11,505 nucleotides of DNA from Thiotrichaceae bacterium (GCA_002746365.1 NVWZ01000011.1:75185-86689), one strand, 5' to 3'. Numbered from the stretch's first letter, positions 1-7,807 are shown. Translations and numbers: made by a program. Notes: generated by a model from the letters alone, not told the origin.

Positions 1-669
1 TTCAAATAATTCACTGAGATTATATATTCTGTCGATCTCATACTCCAGCGTTTTAGAAAAAGCACCAAACTCCTGTCCCAATGTCATCGGCACTGCATCC
101 TGTAACTGGGTACGTCCCAATTTCAGGACTTCAGAAAACTCATCACTTTTATCTCTTAAGCTCTGTATTAGAGACTCGAGCGCCACCACCAATGACTGAC
201 GATTGATTAATATTGATAAGCGCAACGCCGTGGGATAAGCATCATTTGTAGACTGTGACATATTAACATCATCAATCGGATGCAATAGTTCATAACGACC
301 TTTTGCTTCACCCATATACTCCAATGCTACATTTGCAATGACTTCATTGGTGTTCATATTGGTTGAAGTACCTGCGCCACCCTGTATAACATCGACCATA
401 AACTGGTCATGCAATTCGCCCTGCGCTATCCGTTTACATGCGAAAATAATCGCCTTAGCTTTTTCATCATTAAGCTGACCGAGTTTCTGATTAGCGATTG
501 CAGCAGCTTGCTTCACCTGCACCAGTGCTACAATAAAATCGTTATAGTGGCCTATCGGAATTCCTGAAATAGGAAAGTTTTCGATCGCTCGACTGGTATG
601 GATTCCCCAGTAAACATCCGCTGGCACATCACGTTCACCTAACATGTCATGCTCGACTCGCATTTGCAT
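1..669 (-). CDS. aspA: Aspartate ammonia-lyase, N-terminal part (cut by window edge)
   Basis: Aspartate ammonia-lyase reversibly deaminates L-aspartate to fumarate and ammonia in the cytoplasm, linking amino-acid catabolism to the TCA cycle. The visible 223 codons read MQMRVEHDMLGERDVPAD and onward. They carry the family's N-terminal block (VYWGIHTSRAIENF), the substrate-binding stretch GGAGTSTNMNTNEVIAN near residues 97-113, HPIDDVNMSQSTNDAYPTA near 130-148, and GRTQLQDAVPMTLGQEF near 186-202. This agrees with AspA rather than the closely related fumarase C, which has an SSND instead of an STND motif. The C-terminal half, including the flexible signature loop (GSSxMPxKxNP), lies beyond the window. 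The ATG at 669 follows an excellent Shine-Dalgarno (AGGAGGTGA, 676-684) with 6 bases between. The gene lies downstream of the TonB receptor gene behind a terminator, so it is probably transcribed on its own. Confidence 0.93.
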   Translation of the reverse strand, partial: MQMRVEHDMLGERDVPADVYWGIHTSRAIENFPISGIPIGHYNDFIVALVQVKQAAAIANQKLGQLNDEKAKAIIFACKRIAQGELHDQFMVDVIQGGAGTSTNMNTNEVIANVALEYMGEAKGRYELLHPIDDVNMSQSTNDAYPTALRLSILINRQSLVVALESLIQSLRDKSDEFSEVLKLGRTQLQDAVPMTLGQEFGAFSKTLEYEIDRIYNLSELFE

Positions 670-675
670 AGCCCA

Positions 676-684
676 TCACCTCCT
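676..684 (-). promoter_or_regulatory. Strong Shine-Dalgarno of aspA
   Basis: On the minus strand AGGAGGTGA sits 6 bases before the ATG at 669. It fixes that ATG as the start in preference to the out-of-frame ATG at 676-674 and the in-frame second ATG at 663-661. Confidence 0.8.
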
Positions 685-725
685 GTTCGACTAAAACCAC
701 TAATAAAGCGACCAATGCCATAAAC

Positions 726-756
726 AAAAAAAGCCCAGAACGAAACTGGGCTTTTT
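726..756 (-). terminator. Rho-independent terminator after the TonB receptor gene
   Basis: The inverted repeat AAAAAGCCCAG / CTGGGCTTTTT has a 7-base loop and lies 24 bases beyond the receptor stop codon. On the minus strand the stem is followed by a run of seven T, as expected for intrinsic termination. The A/T tracts flank both sides, so it could also act on the plus strand, but no plus-strand gene approaches it. It separates the receptor from aspA. Confidence 0.85.
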
Positions 757-779
757 ATTCAGTACAACACTATCAACTC

Positions 780-3269
780 CTAGAATTCATAGTGTGCGGC
801 AAGATACCAGGAGCCACCTTCGTAGTTAGCAGCGGTACGACGTGGATACTGCAGACCCACACTCTGGCGGTTTGCATTAACGCCGTTATCTTCGATTTCA
901 TCAACAAACTCGTCGAAGATATTTGAGCCACCCAGTACAACTCTAAACGCGGGCGTTACATGGTAACCCACTTCCATATCAATGTAGATGACTGGATCAA
1001 TTTCCGCACTCCTACTACCAGGAGCGCCATCGATCGTACCACGCTCATCAAAATGCTTACCGTAATAGTTAGCCCTAACCATCAGATTCCATTCTTCATT
1101 AAAGGACGTATTACTGGTGAGTACAAAACGTGTGTCTGGATAGTTGTTTTCAATATCCTCAACCGTTGCATCACTAACTGGATTAACACCATTCACCTGG
1201 TTTTGATCGGTTACGTCAATATCATTGAAGTTAGCAGCAAGAATCAAGTCAGAACCATCGTAGACATCAAAGCTTGTGCTATACACAAGGTCGATACCTG
1301 ATGACTGGATATCCAATGCATTAGTGTAAAAAGAAATGGTCGGGCCATCAGGATCAGGCGCTCCACCCGGTAAGAATGTAGTAGGAATATTACCAGTACG
1401 ATAAATACGGTCTGAGATATCGATTTGATAAACATCCACCGTCAATGTGGATGACTCACCAAAATCGGTAGTAAGACCCATACTCAGGTTAACTGATGTT
1501 TCCTCCTCCAATTCTTTACCACCAAATGGCGCTGCTGCTGCACTTGTTGGGACAACCAACCCTTCTTCCTGTTGATTACCACTGCCATCAAATGTAGTAA
1601 TAACAGTTGTGATATTAGCCTGCCCTGGTGTTGGCGCATGGAAACCCGTTGATACTGATCCGCGTATTGCTGTCGAATCGTTCACGTTATAACGCGTTGC
1701 CAGTTTACCGTTTATGGTGTCACCAAAGTCTGAGAAATCCTCATAACGCAAAGCCGCTTGCACTAACCAGTCATCGGTGAAATCTTTTTCCACCTCAATG
1801 TATGCAGCATAGTTATCCCTATCGAACTCTCCCGCAGCAGCTGGATTAATACCAGCGAAGCCATTAGAACCCGCGCCAATATAAGATGAAACCTCACCTG
1901 CTTTTGTTTCGTAAGTTTCTTCACGCCACTCAAAACCATACGCAAGGTTAACCGTCTCGGTAATCAATTTGGAGAAGTCCAAATTGACGTTTATTTCTGT
2001 TTGCACATAGGCGCCAACATCAAAGTTGCGTTGTGGAATTACAAATACGCCATTGCCTGGGTCAATTACACCCAACGTTGGGTTAGTCGTATTATGCAAA
2101 GTATAATCCAGCTCGTTCTGTCCATAACCTATACTAAAGTCATAATCCCAACCATTATCTAATTCACCTCTAAGACCCGTAACCAGACTAATATCTATCT
2201 GCTCACCTTGCAGGTACGGTGTATAACCAGTATTCACAATATTGTCAGTAAAGACACCACCCTGGGCAATCGCACTATCTTTGATTGCAGTCAACGTAGA
2301 GTGGCCTGGATTCCTGTAGAAGAAGCGATAAGTACCATCGGTTTCCGCATAGTTACCGAAAAAGTACAGCTCAATATTATCGGTTAGTTCTGCACCACCA
2401 TTCAAGAAGAAGCGTGTTGCGTCTGTTGCAGGCCGACCCCAACTCTGTGCAAACGGTGCATCATCAAATGGGCTATCAGAACCAACACCTATCACACCCG
2501 CATCGATTAATGCCTGCGCATCGGGTCGTTGCACACCACGTGAGAGACCTTCATTATCCACTCTTTCGACAGTCAAATTCAGAAAACCCGTATCACCCAG
2601 CTCGATACCACTGTTGGCGGCCACTTTCCAACTTGATTCGCCTTCATAGAACTGACCATACTGTGTCACTATAGAACCGCCTTCACTGGCATCTTTCATT
2701 ACAAAGTTCATTACGCCTGCGATGGCATCAGAACCGTATTGCGAGGAAGCACCATCACGTAACACATCGACACGTTTCAGCGCGATGCTTGGAATCATAC
2801 CGATGTCTACACCGTGCGCACCATTACCTGCAGCAGGCGCGAAAAAATGCACTAATGCAGAACGATGTCGACGTTTGCCGTTTACTAATACTAAAGTTTG
2901 ATCAGGTGCCAGACCACGTAAAGAAGTCGGTCTGACGAAAGCACTACCATCACCTGTTGCCGGGGTGGCAGTAAAGGAAGGAACAAAGGCTTTTAAGTTA
3001 TCGGTAATATCGACTGCATTACCAAGAGACCTAAACTGTTCGCCAGAAATACTGTCGATTGGAACAGTGGAATCACTCGCAGTGCGTGGTCGCGAACTTC
3101 TGGTACCTAACGATATGACTTCTTCGAGTGTCTCGTTACTGGCAATCTGTGCTGCATCACCTTCGACAGCATAAGCTGTCGAACCAAACATGGCAATTGC
3201 AGAAGCACAGGCCAGTGATATAGGTGTACGTTTCAAGATATAGAATTTATTACTTTCGTACTTCTTCAT
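780..3269 (-). CDS. TonB-dependent outer-membrane receptor (substrate unknown)
   Basis: Outer-membrane beta-barrel transporter that takes up large or scarce ligands using energy passed from the inner membrane by TonB-ExbB-ExbD. The 829-residue protein starts with a signal peptide (positively charged MKKYESNKF, hydrophobic stretch to about residue 34, likely cleavage after AYA). A TonB-box-like ETLEEVISLG follows near 46-55. The plug domain runs to about 195, with SLRGLAPDQTLVLVNGKRRH near 116-135 and RDGASSQYGSDAIAGVMNFV near 171-190. The rest has barrel-type alternating strands and ends in phenylalanine (YLAAHYEF), the usual outer-membrane assembly signal. The ATG at 3269 has GGGGAGA 4 bases upstream. 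The ligand cannot be told from sequence: siderophore, oligopeptide, nucleoside and carbohydrate receptors share this architecture. It lies 245 bases downstream of the acetoacetyl-CoA synthetase gene and may serve the same nutrient; that is inference from proximity only. Confidence 0.93.
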   Translation of the reverse strand: MKKYESNKFYILKRTPISLACASAIAMFGSTAYAVEGDAAQIASNETLEEVISLGTRSSRPRTASDSTVPIDSISGEQFRSLGNAVDITDNLKAFVPSFTATPATGDGSAFVRPTSLRGLAPDQTLVLVNGKRRHRSALVHFFAPAAGNGAHGVDIGMIPSIALKRVDVLRDGASSQYGSDAIAGVMNFVMKDASEGGSIVTQYGQFYEGESSWKVAANSGIELGDTGFLNLTVERVDNEGLSRGVQRPDAQALIDAGVIGVGSDSPFDDAPFAQSWGRPATDATRFFLNGGAELTDNIELYFFGNYAETDGTYRFFYRNPGHSTLTAIKDSAIAQGGVFTDNIVNTGYTPYLQGEQIDISLVTGLRGELDNGWDYDFSIGYGQNELDYTLHNTTNPTLGVIDPGNGVFVIPQRNFDVGAYVQTEINVNLDFSKLITETVNLAYGFEWREETYETKAGEVSSYIGAGSNGFAGINPAAAGEFDRDNYAAYIEVEKDFTDDWLVQAALRYEDFSDFGDTINGKLATRYNVNDSTAIRGSVSTGFHAPTPGQANITTVITTFDGSGNQQEEGLVVPTSAAAAPFGGKELEEETSVNLSMGLTTDFGESSTLTVDVYQIDISDRIYRTGNIPTTFLPGGAPDPDGPTISFYTNALDIQSSGIDLVYSTSFDVYDGSDLILAANFNDIDVTDQNQVNGVNPVSDATVEDIENNYPDTRFVLTSNTSFNEEWNLMVRANYYGKHFDERGTIDGAPGSRSAEIDPVIYIDMEVGYHVTPAFRVVLGGSNIFDEFVDEIEDNGVNANRQSVGLQYPRRTAANYEGGSWYLAAHYEF

Positions 3270-3514
3270 ACTGTCTCCCCTGATTTTCTTTTTAGTAAAC
3301 TATCCAGGATTACATTATCAAGATGTGCAGCAACGCAGTCGTCGCACATCTCCCCAAATAGTTATGCTCACGAACCAAACTGTTCATAGCAAACCATATA
3401 ACAAATAAAGTTTAATAACAACACCTTCAAACCATCTTATTACAAACAACCTCCATCTTTTCTGTTATCTGTATGTATAAATAATCAGACTAATAAACAT
3501 AAATAATTTTGCCT
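3270..3514. other. Intergenic region between acetoacetyl-CoA synthetase and TonB receptor genes
   Basis: These 245 bases hold no open reading frame with coding character. Beyond the leader hairpin (3321-3351) and the receptor's Shine-Dalgarno (3274-3280), the upstream part (about 3360-3514) is AT-rich and should contain the receptor promoter. Several weak TTG- and TAT-containing hexamer pairs occur, but none stands out. I see no convincing terminator after the synthetase stop at 3515, so some read-through into the receptor gene is possible. Confidence 0.5.
3321..3351 (-). promoter_or_regulatory. Leader hairpin ahead of the TonB receptor gene
   Basis: AGATGTGC (3321-3328) and GCACATCT (3344-3351) form a perfect 8-bp inverted repeat. 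On the minus-strand transcript the 15-base interior can extend the stem with CGAC/GTTG (one G-U pair) around a 3-base TGC loop. The result is an almost continuous hairpin about 51 bases before the start codon. It is too far upstream to be the ribosome-binding site and has no U-tract, so it is not an intrinsic terminator as drawn. It could be a protein operator, an RNA-stability element or part of a leader regulator. I recognise no named riboswitch and see no AT-rich Fur-box-like palindrome here. Confidence 0.45.
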
Positions 3515-5476
3515 CTATGTATACAGTTCAGACAAGTCTTTAAAATAATCAAGTGCTTCAGGATTCATCAATGCTTCTTTATTTTTAATCGTTTCCCCAT
3601 GTACCACATCCCTGACTGCCAGCTCAACAATCTTGCCACTTCTTGTTTTTGGGATATCGGGAACCGAAATAATTTTCTCAGGAACATGGCGAGGCGTAGT
3701 ATTGCACCTAATCTGCTGACGAATTTTTTGTTCTAATAAATCATCAAGAACCACACTTTCTGCCAGGCAGACGAAGAGCACGAGCCTGACGTCATCATGC
3801 CATTGCTGACCAATAATTAGCGATTCATTTATTTCGTCTAACTGTTCCACCTGGCGATAGATTTCCGCAGTACCAATACGCACACCACCCGGGTTTAATA
3901 CAGCATCAGAGCGACCATAGATCAGCACGCCGCCACGATCTGTAATTTCAATATAATCACCATGGCACCAGACGTCCGAATATTTTTTAAAATACGCCGC
4001 ATGATATTTAACCCTGCCTTCATCATGCCAGAAGGCTACAGGCATAGATGGAAAAGGTTTTACACAGACCAGCTCACCTTTTTTACCGATCACCGATTCA
4101 GCTTGTTCATCCCACGCCTGCACCGCCATACCTAAGCCACGACATTGCAATTCACCTCTATAGACAGGCAAAACTTCACAACCTAATGCAAAACATGAAA
4201 CGATGTCCGTACCGCCAGAAATAGAAGATAGACAAACTTTCTGCTTGATCGATTGATAAACATAATCAAAAGTTTCAGGTAACAGTGGCGACCCCGTGGA
4301 CAGAATAGTCTTCAGAGAAGATAGGTCATGACTATCAATAGGTGAGAGTTTCTTGTTACGTAAAGCATCGAGGTATTTTGCCGAGACGCCGAATACAGAA
4401 ATCGATTCTTGATCGATCAAATCAAATAATTTTTCAGGTTTAGGATAAAATAGAGCGCCGTCATAAAGTATCAACCTAGAACCCGAAGCCAGTGCTGTAA
4501 TCAACCAGTTCCACATCATCCAGCCACAGGTAGTAGCATAATATATAGTTTCTTTTGCCTGCAGGCCAACGTGCAGACGATGTTCTTTTAAATGCTGCAG
4601 CAATGTACCACCCACGCCATGAACAATACATTTTGGCACTCCAGTCGTACCTGAAGAAAACATAATATATAACGGGTCATTAAAAGCCACATCGACATAT
4701 TCTATTTCATCATCATCGTCGATCGCATGTGTTGATAATATTTCACTAAAAACATTCCATTTTATCTCTGAGCTTATGTCACTATTTAATAATGGCGCTA
4801 GTATCACCTGCTCCACAGTTTCAAGCTGCTCGATGATGGCAATGTTTTTCTCCATTACATCAAATACTTTTCCCGCATAAAAATAGGCATCGGTAACAAA
4901 AATAATTTTTGGTTCGATTTGCGCAAAACGGTCGAGCACCCCCTGCACACCAAAATCAGGTGAGCACGATGACCATACAGCGCCAAGAGAAGTCGTTGCC
5001 AACATGGCGACAACCGTTTCGTTTATATTTGGCAAATAGCCTGCTACCCGATCTCCCTTCACCACACCAGAGTGTCTTAAAAAATTTGCCAGCGCAGCAA
5101 CCTGCTGACTCAGCTGTGCATAAGTCAGTCTTTGAGTTGCGCCATCCTCACGAATAAATACCAAGGCTTCATCATCCGCACCACCCTTACATAGAAGATT
5201 TTTCGCAAAGTTAAGCTTTGCCTGCGGAAAGAATTTAGCCGCTTCCATGTGACCACTCTGCACTAGCACATCATCACCTTTTTCACTGGCAACAACATCG
5301 CAATAAATCCACACCATATCCCAAAAGCTTTCGATTTCTGAAATAGACCAGTCGTAGAGATGGTTATAATTTTCCAGCCGTAAACCATGCTTCTGATTAA
5401 CAGCATGCCGAAAGTTTGAAAGCTGGCTCGACTCAATATCTTTTTCTGCTGGCTGCCAACATTTTATATCAGGCAT
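3515..5476 (-). CDS. aacS: Acetoacetyl-CoA synthetase (acetoacetate-CoA ligase)
   Basis: ATP-dependent ligase that turns acetoacetate and CoA into acetoacetyl-CoA, AMP and pyrophosphate in the cytoplasm. It is an adenylate-forming enzyme of 653 residues, the usual full length for AacS. Visible features are the family-specific N-terminal region with FWDMVWIYCDV near 51-61, the phosphate-binding core FSSGTTGVPK near 273-282 followed by the AacS-typical IVHGVGGTLLQHLKEHRLH, GGTD at 421-424, GDY at 506-508, the hinge YGRSDAVLNPGGVRIGTAE near 520-538, and the catalytic lysine in TRSGK (K615). The C-terminal NPEALDYF is also AacS-like. The ATG at 5476 has AGGAGGA 5 bases upstream, and only 15 bases separate it from the preceding stop, so it is last in the operon. 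Acetoacetate is a co-product of BKACE enzymes, so this enzyme fits as the recovery step. Confidence 0.93.
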   Translation of the reverse strand: MPDIKCWQPAEKDIESSQLSNFRHAVNQKHGLRLENYNHLYDWSISEIESFWDMVWIYCDVVASEKGDDVLVQSGHMEAAKFFPQAKLNFAKNLLCKGGADDEALVFIREDGATQRLTYAQLSQQVAALANFLRHSGVVKGDRVAGYLPNINETVVAMLATTSLGAVWSSCSPDFGVQGVLDRFAQIEPKIIFVTDAYFYAGKVFDVMEKNIAIIEQLETVEQVILAPLLNSDISSEIKWNVFSEILSTHAIDDDDEIEYVDVAFNDPLYIMFSSGTTGVPKCIVHGVGGTLLQHLKEHRLHVGLQAKETIYYATTCGWMMWNWLITALASGSRLILYDGALFYPKPEKLFDLIDQESISVFGVSAKYLDALRNKKLSPIDSHDLSSLKTILSTGSPLLPETFDYVYQSIKQKVCLSSISGGTDIVSCFALGCEVLPVYRGELQCRGLGMAVQAWDEQAESVIGKKGELVCVKPFPSMPVAFWHDEGRVKYHAAYFKKYSDVWCHGDYIEITDRGGVLIYGRSDAVLNPGGVRIGTAEIYRQVEQLDEINESLIIGQQWHDDVRLVLFVCLAESVVLDDLLEQKIRQQIRCNTTPRHVPEKIISVPDIPKTRSGKIVELAVRDVVHGETIKNKEALMNPEALDYFKDLSELYT

Positions 5477-5491
5477 GAAATTCCTCCTGAA

Positions 5492-6304
5492 TCACCATAT
5501 CGGCGTAAGCAGCTTTTGTGTTTGTTCGAACGTCGCCATGGATAAACCCTGCTCTCTTACCGAAGCCACACTGATACTGACAAGCTCAGCATTATCTTTT
5601 ACTTTTTCTTTATCCGGACGCTGCAAATTATTTTCAAAACCCACACGCATATGACCGCCTTCAGCGATTACAGTTTTCATTATTTCCTGTTCTGTATAAC
5701 CAAACGCACAAACCATCCAGCAAGTGAATATTTCGCTAGACTTTACAAACGGCGCTAGCATTTCGATATTAGCGATTATTTTTTTACTGTAGTTACCCAA
5801 AACAAAAAGCACCGGGTATGCTTTGCCTGCTAACACGCCATCGTTAATCCATTTTCTATACTGCAATAAATCATTTTCATCATAGATTATCCATTGCGGC
5901 AAAACCTGCTCTGCACACATCCAACTATCTAGTGATGATATTTCCTGTTCTTTTGCTGCGGCTAATTCTTTAACCGATAACGATACCGCTTGCGGCTTTA
6001 ACTGATAGACCAATTTAATTTGTTGATCCACTTTATACACGCCAGCAGCCTCTGTCGTAACTTGCAGAAACAAGTCATGACCACATGCTTTTCTAATCGC
6101 ATTGATAGCGGCCTGATAAAGCTCAACACTCAATGAATGACTACCTCTGGCATCCCGCACATGAAGATGCATGGCAGTTGCACCCGCTGAAAGCACCGAT
6201 TTTGCAGTTTGTGCCAGCTCAGCAGCTGTAAAAGGAATTTGTTGATGGTCTGATTTATGACGCCGAGCACCATTGGGTGCAACCATACATATCACTAAAC
6301 TCAT
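5492..6304 (-). CDS. BKACE-family (DUF849) beta-keto-acid cleavage enzyme, divergent subgroup
   Basis: BKACE enzymes are TIM-barrel, zinc-dependent enzymes that condense a beta-keto acid with acetyl-CoA and release a shortened acyl-CoA plus acetoacetate; Kce of lysine fermentation is the prototype. The 270-residue protein has the metal-binding HLH at H46 and H48 within MHLHVRD, QVTTEAAG near 81-88, a TIM-barrel-like body and GGHMRVGFENN near 216-226, where R220 and E224 match the conserved arginine and third metal ligand. Compared from memory with Kce, TGAE is NGAR (E14 to R14), STGG is TTEA, and the glutamate is followed by N225 instead of aspartate. This matches a shorter subfamily with no assigned substrate that I know of. 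Its ATG overlaps the aminotransferase stop (ATGA), indicating translational coupling, and acetoacetyl-CoA synthetase follows. Databases would probably name it 3-keto-5-aminohexanoate cleavage protein; that substrate is not supported here. Confidence 0.88.
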   Translation of the reverse strand: MSLVICMVAPNGARRHKSDHQQIPFTAAELAQTAKSVLSAGATAMHLHVRDARGSHSLSVELYQAAINAIRKACGHDLFLQVTTEAAGVYKVDQQIKLVYQLKPQAVSLSVKELAAAKEQEISSLDSWMCAEQVLPQWIIYDENDLLQYRKWINDGVLAGKAYPVLFVLGNYSKKIIANIEMLAPFVKSSEIFTCWMVCAFGYTEQEIMKTVIAEGGHMRVGFENNLQRPDKEKVKDNAELVSISVASVREQGLSMATFEQTQKLLTPIW

Positions 6305-7641
6305 TGGTTAACGGTCTCATTAGCAATGACGGAAAACAATGTTTCAACGATTTGTTCCAGATGCGATTGTTCGACGATAAACGGTGGCGCTAATAAGATA
6401 TGATCCCCTTTTTGACCATCGACAGTCCCACCCATCGGATAACACATAAGTCCCTGCTGCATCGAACCTGCCTTTATTTTTTTATGCAGCTCTAGAGTCG
6501 CATCAAAAGGCTCTTTTGTTTCTCTGTCTGCCACAAGTTCAATACCGACAAACAAACCACGACCGCGAATATCACCGACATACGGATGCTCATCGAATGC
6601 TTCATGAAGCATCACCTGAAGCGCATGCCCTTGTTTTTTTACATTTTCCAACAGGCCCAATTCACGGATTTCCTGTTGCGCTGCAAGACCGGCGACACAA
6701 GCTAGAACATGCCCATTATAAGTATGACCATGCTGAAAATAACCCCGACCAGATTCGATAGCCGAAGCGATTTTATTACTGACAAAAACTGCACCCAACG
6801 GTTGATAGCCAGCAGCGATACCTTTAGCCACCGTCTGTATATCTGCGACGATACCTTCCTGCTCACAGGCGTGTAAGGTTCCAGTCCGCCCCATGCCGCA
6901 CATAACTTCATCGAGTATTAACAGCACGCCGTGTGCATCACATATCTCACGTACGCGTTTAAAATAACCGGGAACGGCCGTCATCGCACCAGCAGTCGCC
7001 CCCACAACTGTCTCGGCGATAAACGCCATAACATTCTCTTCACCCAGTTCAAGAATGCTGATTTCCAGTTCATCAGCGACACGTAAACCATACTCTTCTG
7101 CCGTCTCATCGGCACGCTGATCGCGATAGGCATAACACGGCGAAATAAGATTTGCATGCATCAAAAGCGGTGCGAACGGTTCACGACGCCACATATTACC
7201 GCCGACAGAAAGTGCGCCAAGCGTGTTACCGTGATAACTCTGTCGCCTGGCGATAACCAAATGACGATTGCTCTGACCAATTTCAAGATAATATTGGCGA
7301 GCGATTTTCAAAGCGGCCTCTACCGCCTCTGATCCGCCAGAAACAAAATAAATATTGCTATAATGGTCTGAACCTGCTGCGTTCTGGATTAACTCATCAG
7401 CTAATCTCTCCATAGGTTCCGTACTAAAAAATCCAGAATGGATGTATGAGAGCTTTGTTATCTGCTCGGTCAGGGCGTTTTGTATACGTGCATTGTTATA
7501 TCCAAGGCAACAAACTGCGGCACCGCCACAGGCATCGAGGTACGCTTTACCCTCACTATCATAGACATAAACGCCTTCACCGGTAACGGCCTGCGGATAG
7601 TTCGCGCGCATCGAACGATGCATGACTGAAGACTTGCTCAA
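6301..7641 (-). CDS. Class III PLP-dependent aminotransferase
   Basis: Fold-type I, class III (omega or beta-amino) transaminase of 446 residues, a normal family length. It moves an amino group, often from an amine not in the alpha position, to a keto acid such as pyruvate or 2-oxoglutarate. Visible landmarks are GGSEA near 102-106 (cofactor phosphate), YHGNT near 136-140, LDEVMCGMGRTG near 243-254 with D244 for the pyridine nitrogen, the Schiff-base lysine K273 in VAKGIAAGYQPLGAV, HTYNGH near 306-311, and RGRGLFVGIEL near 359-369. The start is TTG (7641): GGAAG (7649-7653) lies 7 bases upstream, while the ATG at codon 7 has no Shine-Dalgarno. Starting at codon 7 would give MHRS, close to family N-termini as I recall them, so this stays open. 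It overlaps the preceding small open reading frame and the following BKACE gene by 4 bases each. It plausibly supplies the keto acid the BKACE enzyme cleaves. Substrate unknown. Confidence 0.92.
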   Translation of the reverse strand: MSKSSVMHRSMRANYPQAVTGEGVYVYDSEGKAYLDACGGAAVCCLGYNNARIQNALTEQITKLSYIHSGFFSTEPMERLADELIQNAAGSDHYSNIYFVSGGSEAVEAALKIARQYYLEIGQSNRHLVIARRQSYHGNTLGALSVGGNMWRREPFAPLLMHANLISPCYAYRDQRADETAEEYGLRVADELEISILELGEENVMAFIAETVVGATAGAMTAVPGYFKRVREICDAHGVLLILDEVMCGMGRTGTLHACEQEGIVADIQTVAKGIAAGYQPLGAVFVSNKIASAIESGRGYFQHGHTYNGHVLACVAGLAAQQEIRELGLLENVKKQGHALQVMLHEAFDEHPYVGDIRGRGLFVGIELVADRETKEPFDATLELHKKIKAGSMQQGLMCYPMGGTVDGQKGDHILLAPPFIVEQSHLEQIVETLFSVIANETVNQ

Positions 7642-7763
7642 GAGAGCACTTCCGACATTGGTTTCACCAAACCCTTCATTGCATTAATAATCCACATAAC
7701 AATGCCATACAACAGTAATATGCGATGTAACAGTAACGCTGAAAAATTGTTATAAAATTTCAT
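7638..7763 (-). CDS. Small single-span membrane peptide heading the catabolic operon
   Basis: A 41-codon open reading frame, which I do not recognise as a family, starts at the ATG at 7763 with AAGG (7769-7772) 5 bases upstream. It ends in a TGA that overlaps the aminotransferase TTG start (TTGA). The peptide begins MKFYNNFSALLLHRIL, has a hydrophobic span of about residues 9-28 containing one histidine and one arginine near its start (LLLYGIVMWIINAM follows), and ends in the polar KGLVKPMSEVLS. An in-frame ATG at 7778 would add five residues but lacks a good Shine-Dalgarno. The TATAAG/TTGCAG promoter lies just upstream, so it would be the first gene of the operon. It may be a real micro-membrane protein, a leader that sets aminotransferase translation by coupling, or chance coding. 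The clean overlap and the ribosome-binding site favour real translation. Confidence 0.5.
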   Translation of the reverse strand: MKFYNNFSALLLHRILLLYGIVMWIINAMKGLVKPMSEVLS

Positions 7764-7781
7764 CTTGACCTTAATCATCTT

Positions 7782-7802
7782 AGTCTTAAAATGAAGTCTT
7801 AA
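7782..7802. repeat. Direct repeat AGTCTTAA x2, possible operator
   Basis: AGTCTTAA occurs at 7782-7789 and again at 7795-7802, 13 bases start to start; a related CCTTAAT lies at 7769-7775. The pair spans the predicted transcription start of the catabolic operon, where a repressor would block initiation. No regulator gene for the operon is in the window, so the binding protein would be encoded elsewhere. The region is AT-rich and the repeat is short, so chance is a real alternative. Confidence 0.3.
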
Positions 7803-7807
7803 TAAAA

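Noticed and set aside
1..669. Fumarase C instead of aspartate ammonia-lyase
   Set aside because: The families are close, but IHTSRAIENF, GGAGTSTNMN and QSTND match the aspartase pattern.
647..721. 24-codon hydrophobic minus-strand frame (MALVALLVVLVEQEVMG...) overlapping the aspA start
   Set aside because: Its ATG follows the terminator T-run with no Shine-Dalgarno, and its later codons are the aspA ribosome-binding site and start in another frame; chance is the simplest explanation.
3321..3351. Leader hairpin of the TonB receptor gene as a cobalamin riboswitch or Fur site
   Set aside because: No recognisable B12-box sequence and no AT-rich GATAAT-type Fur palindrome was seen there.
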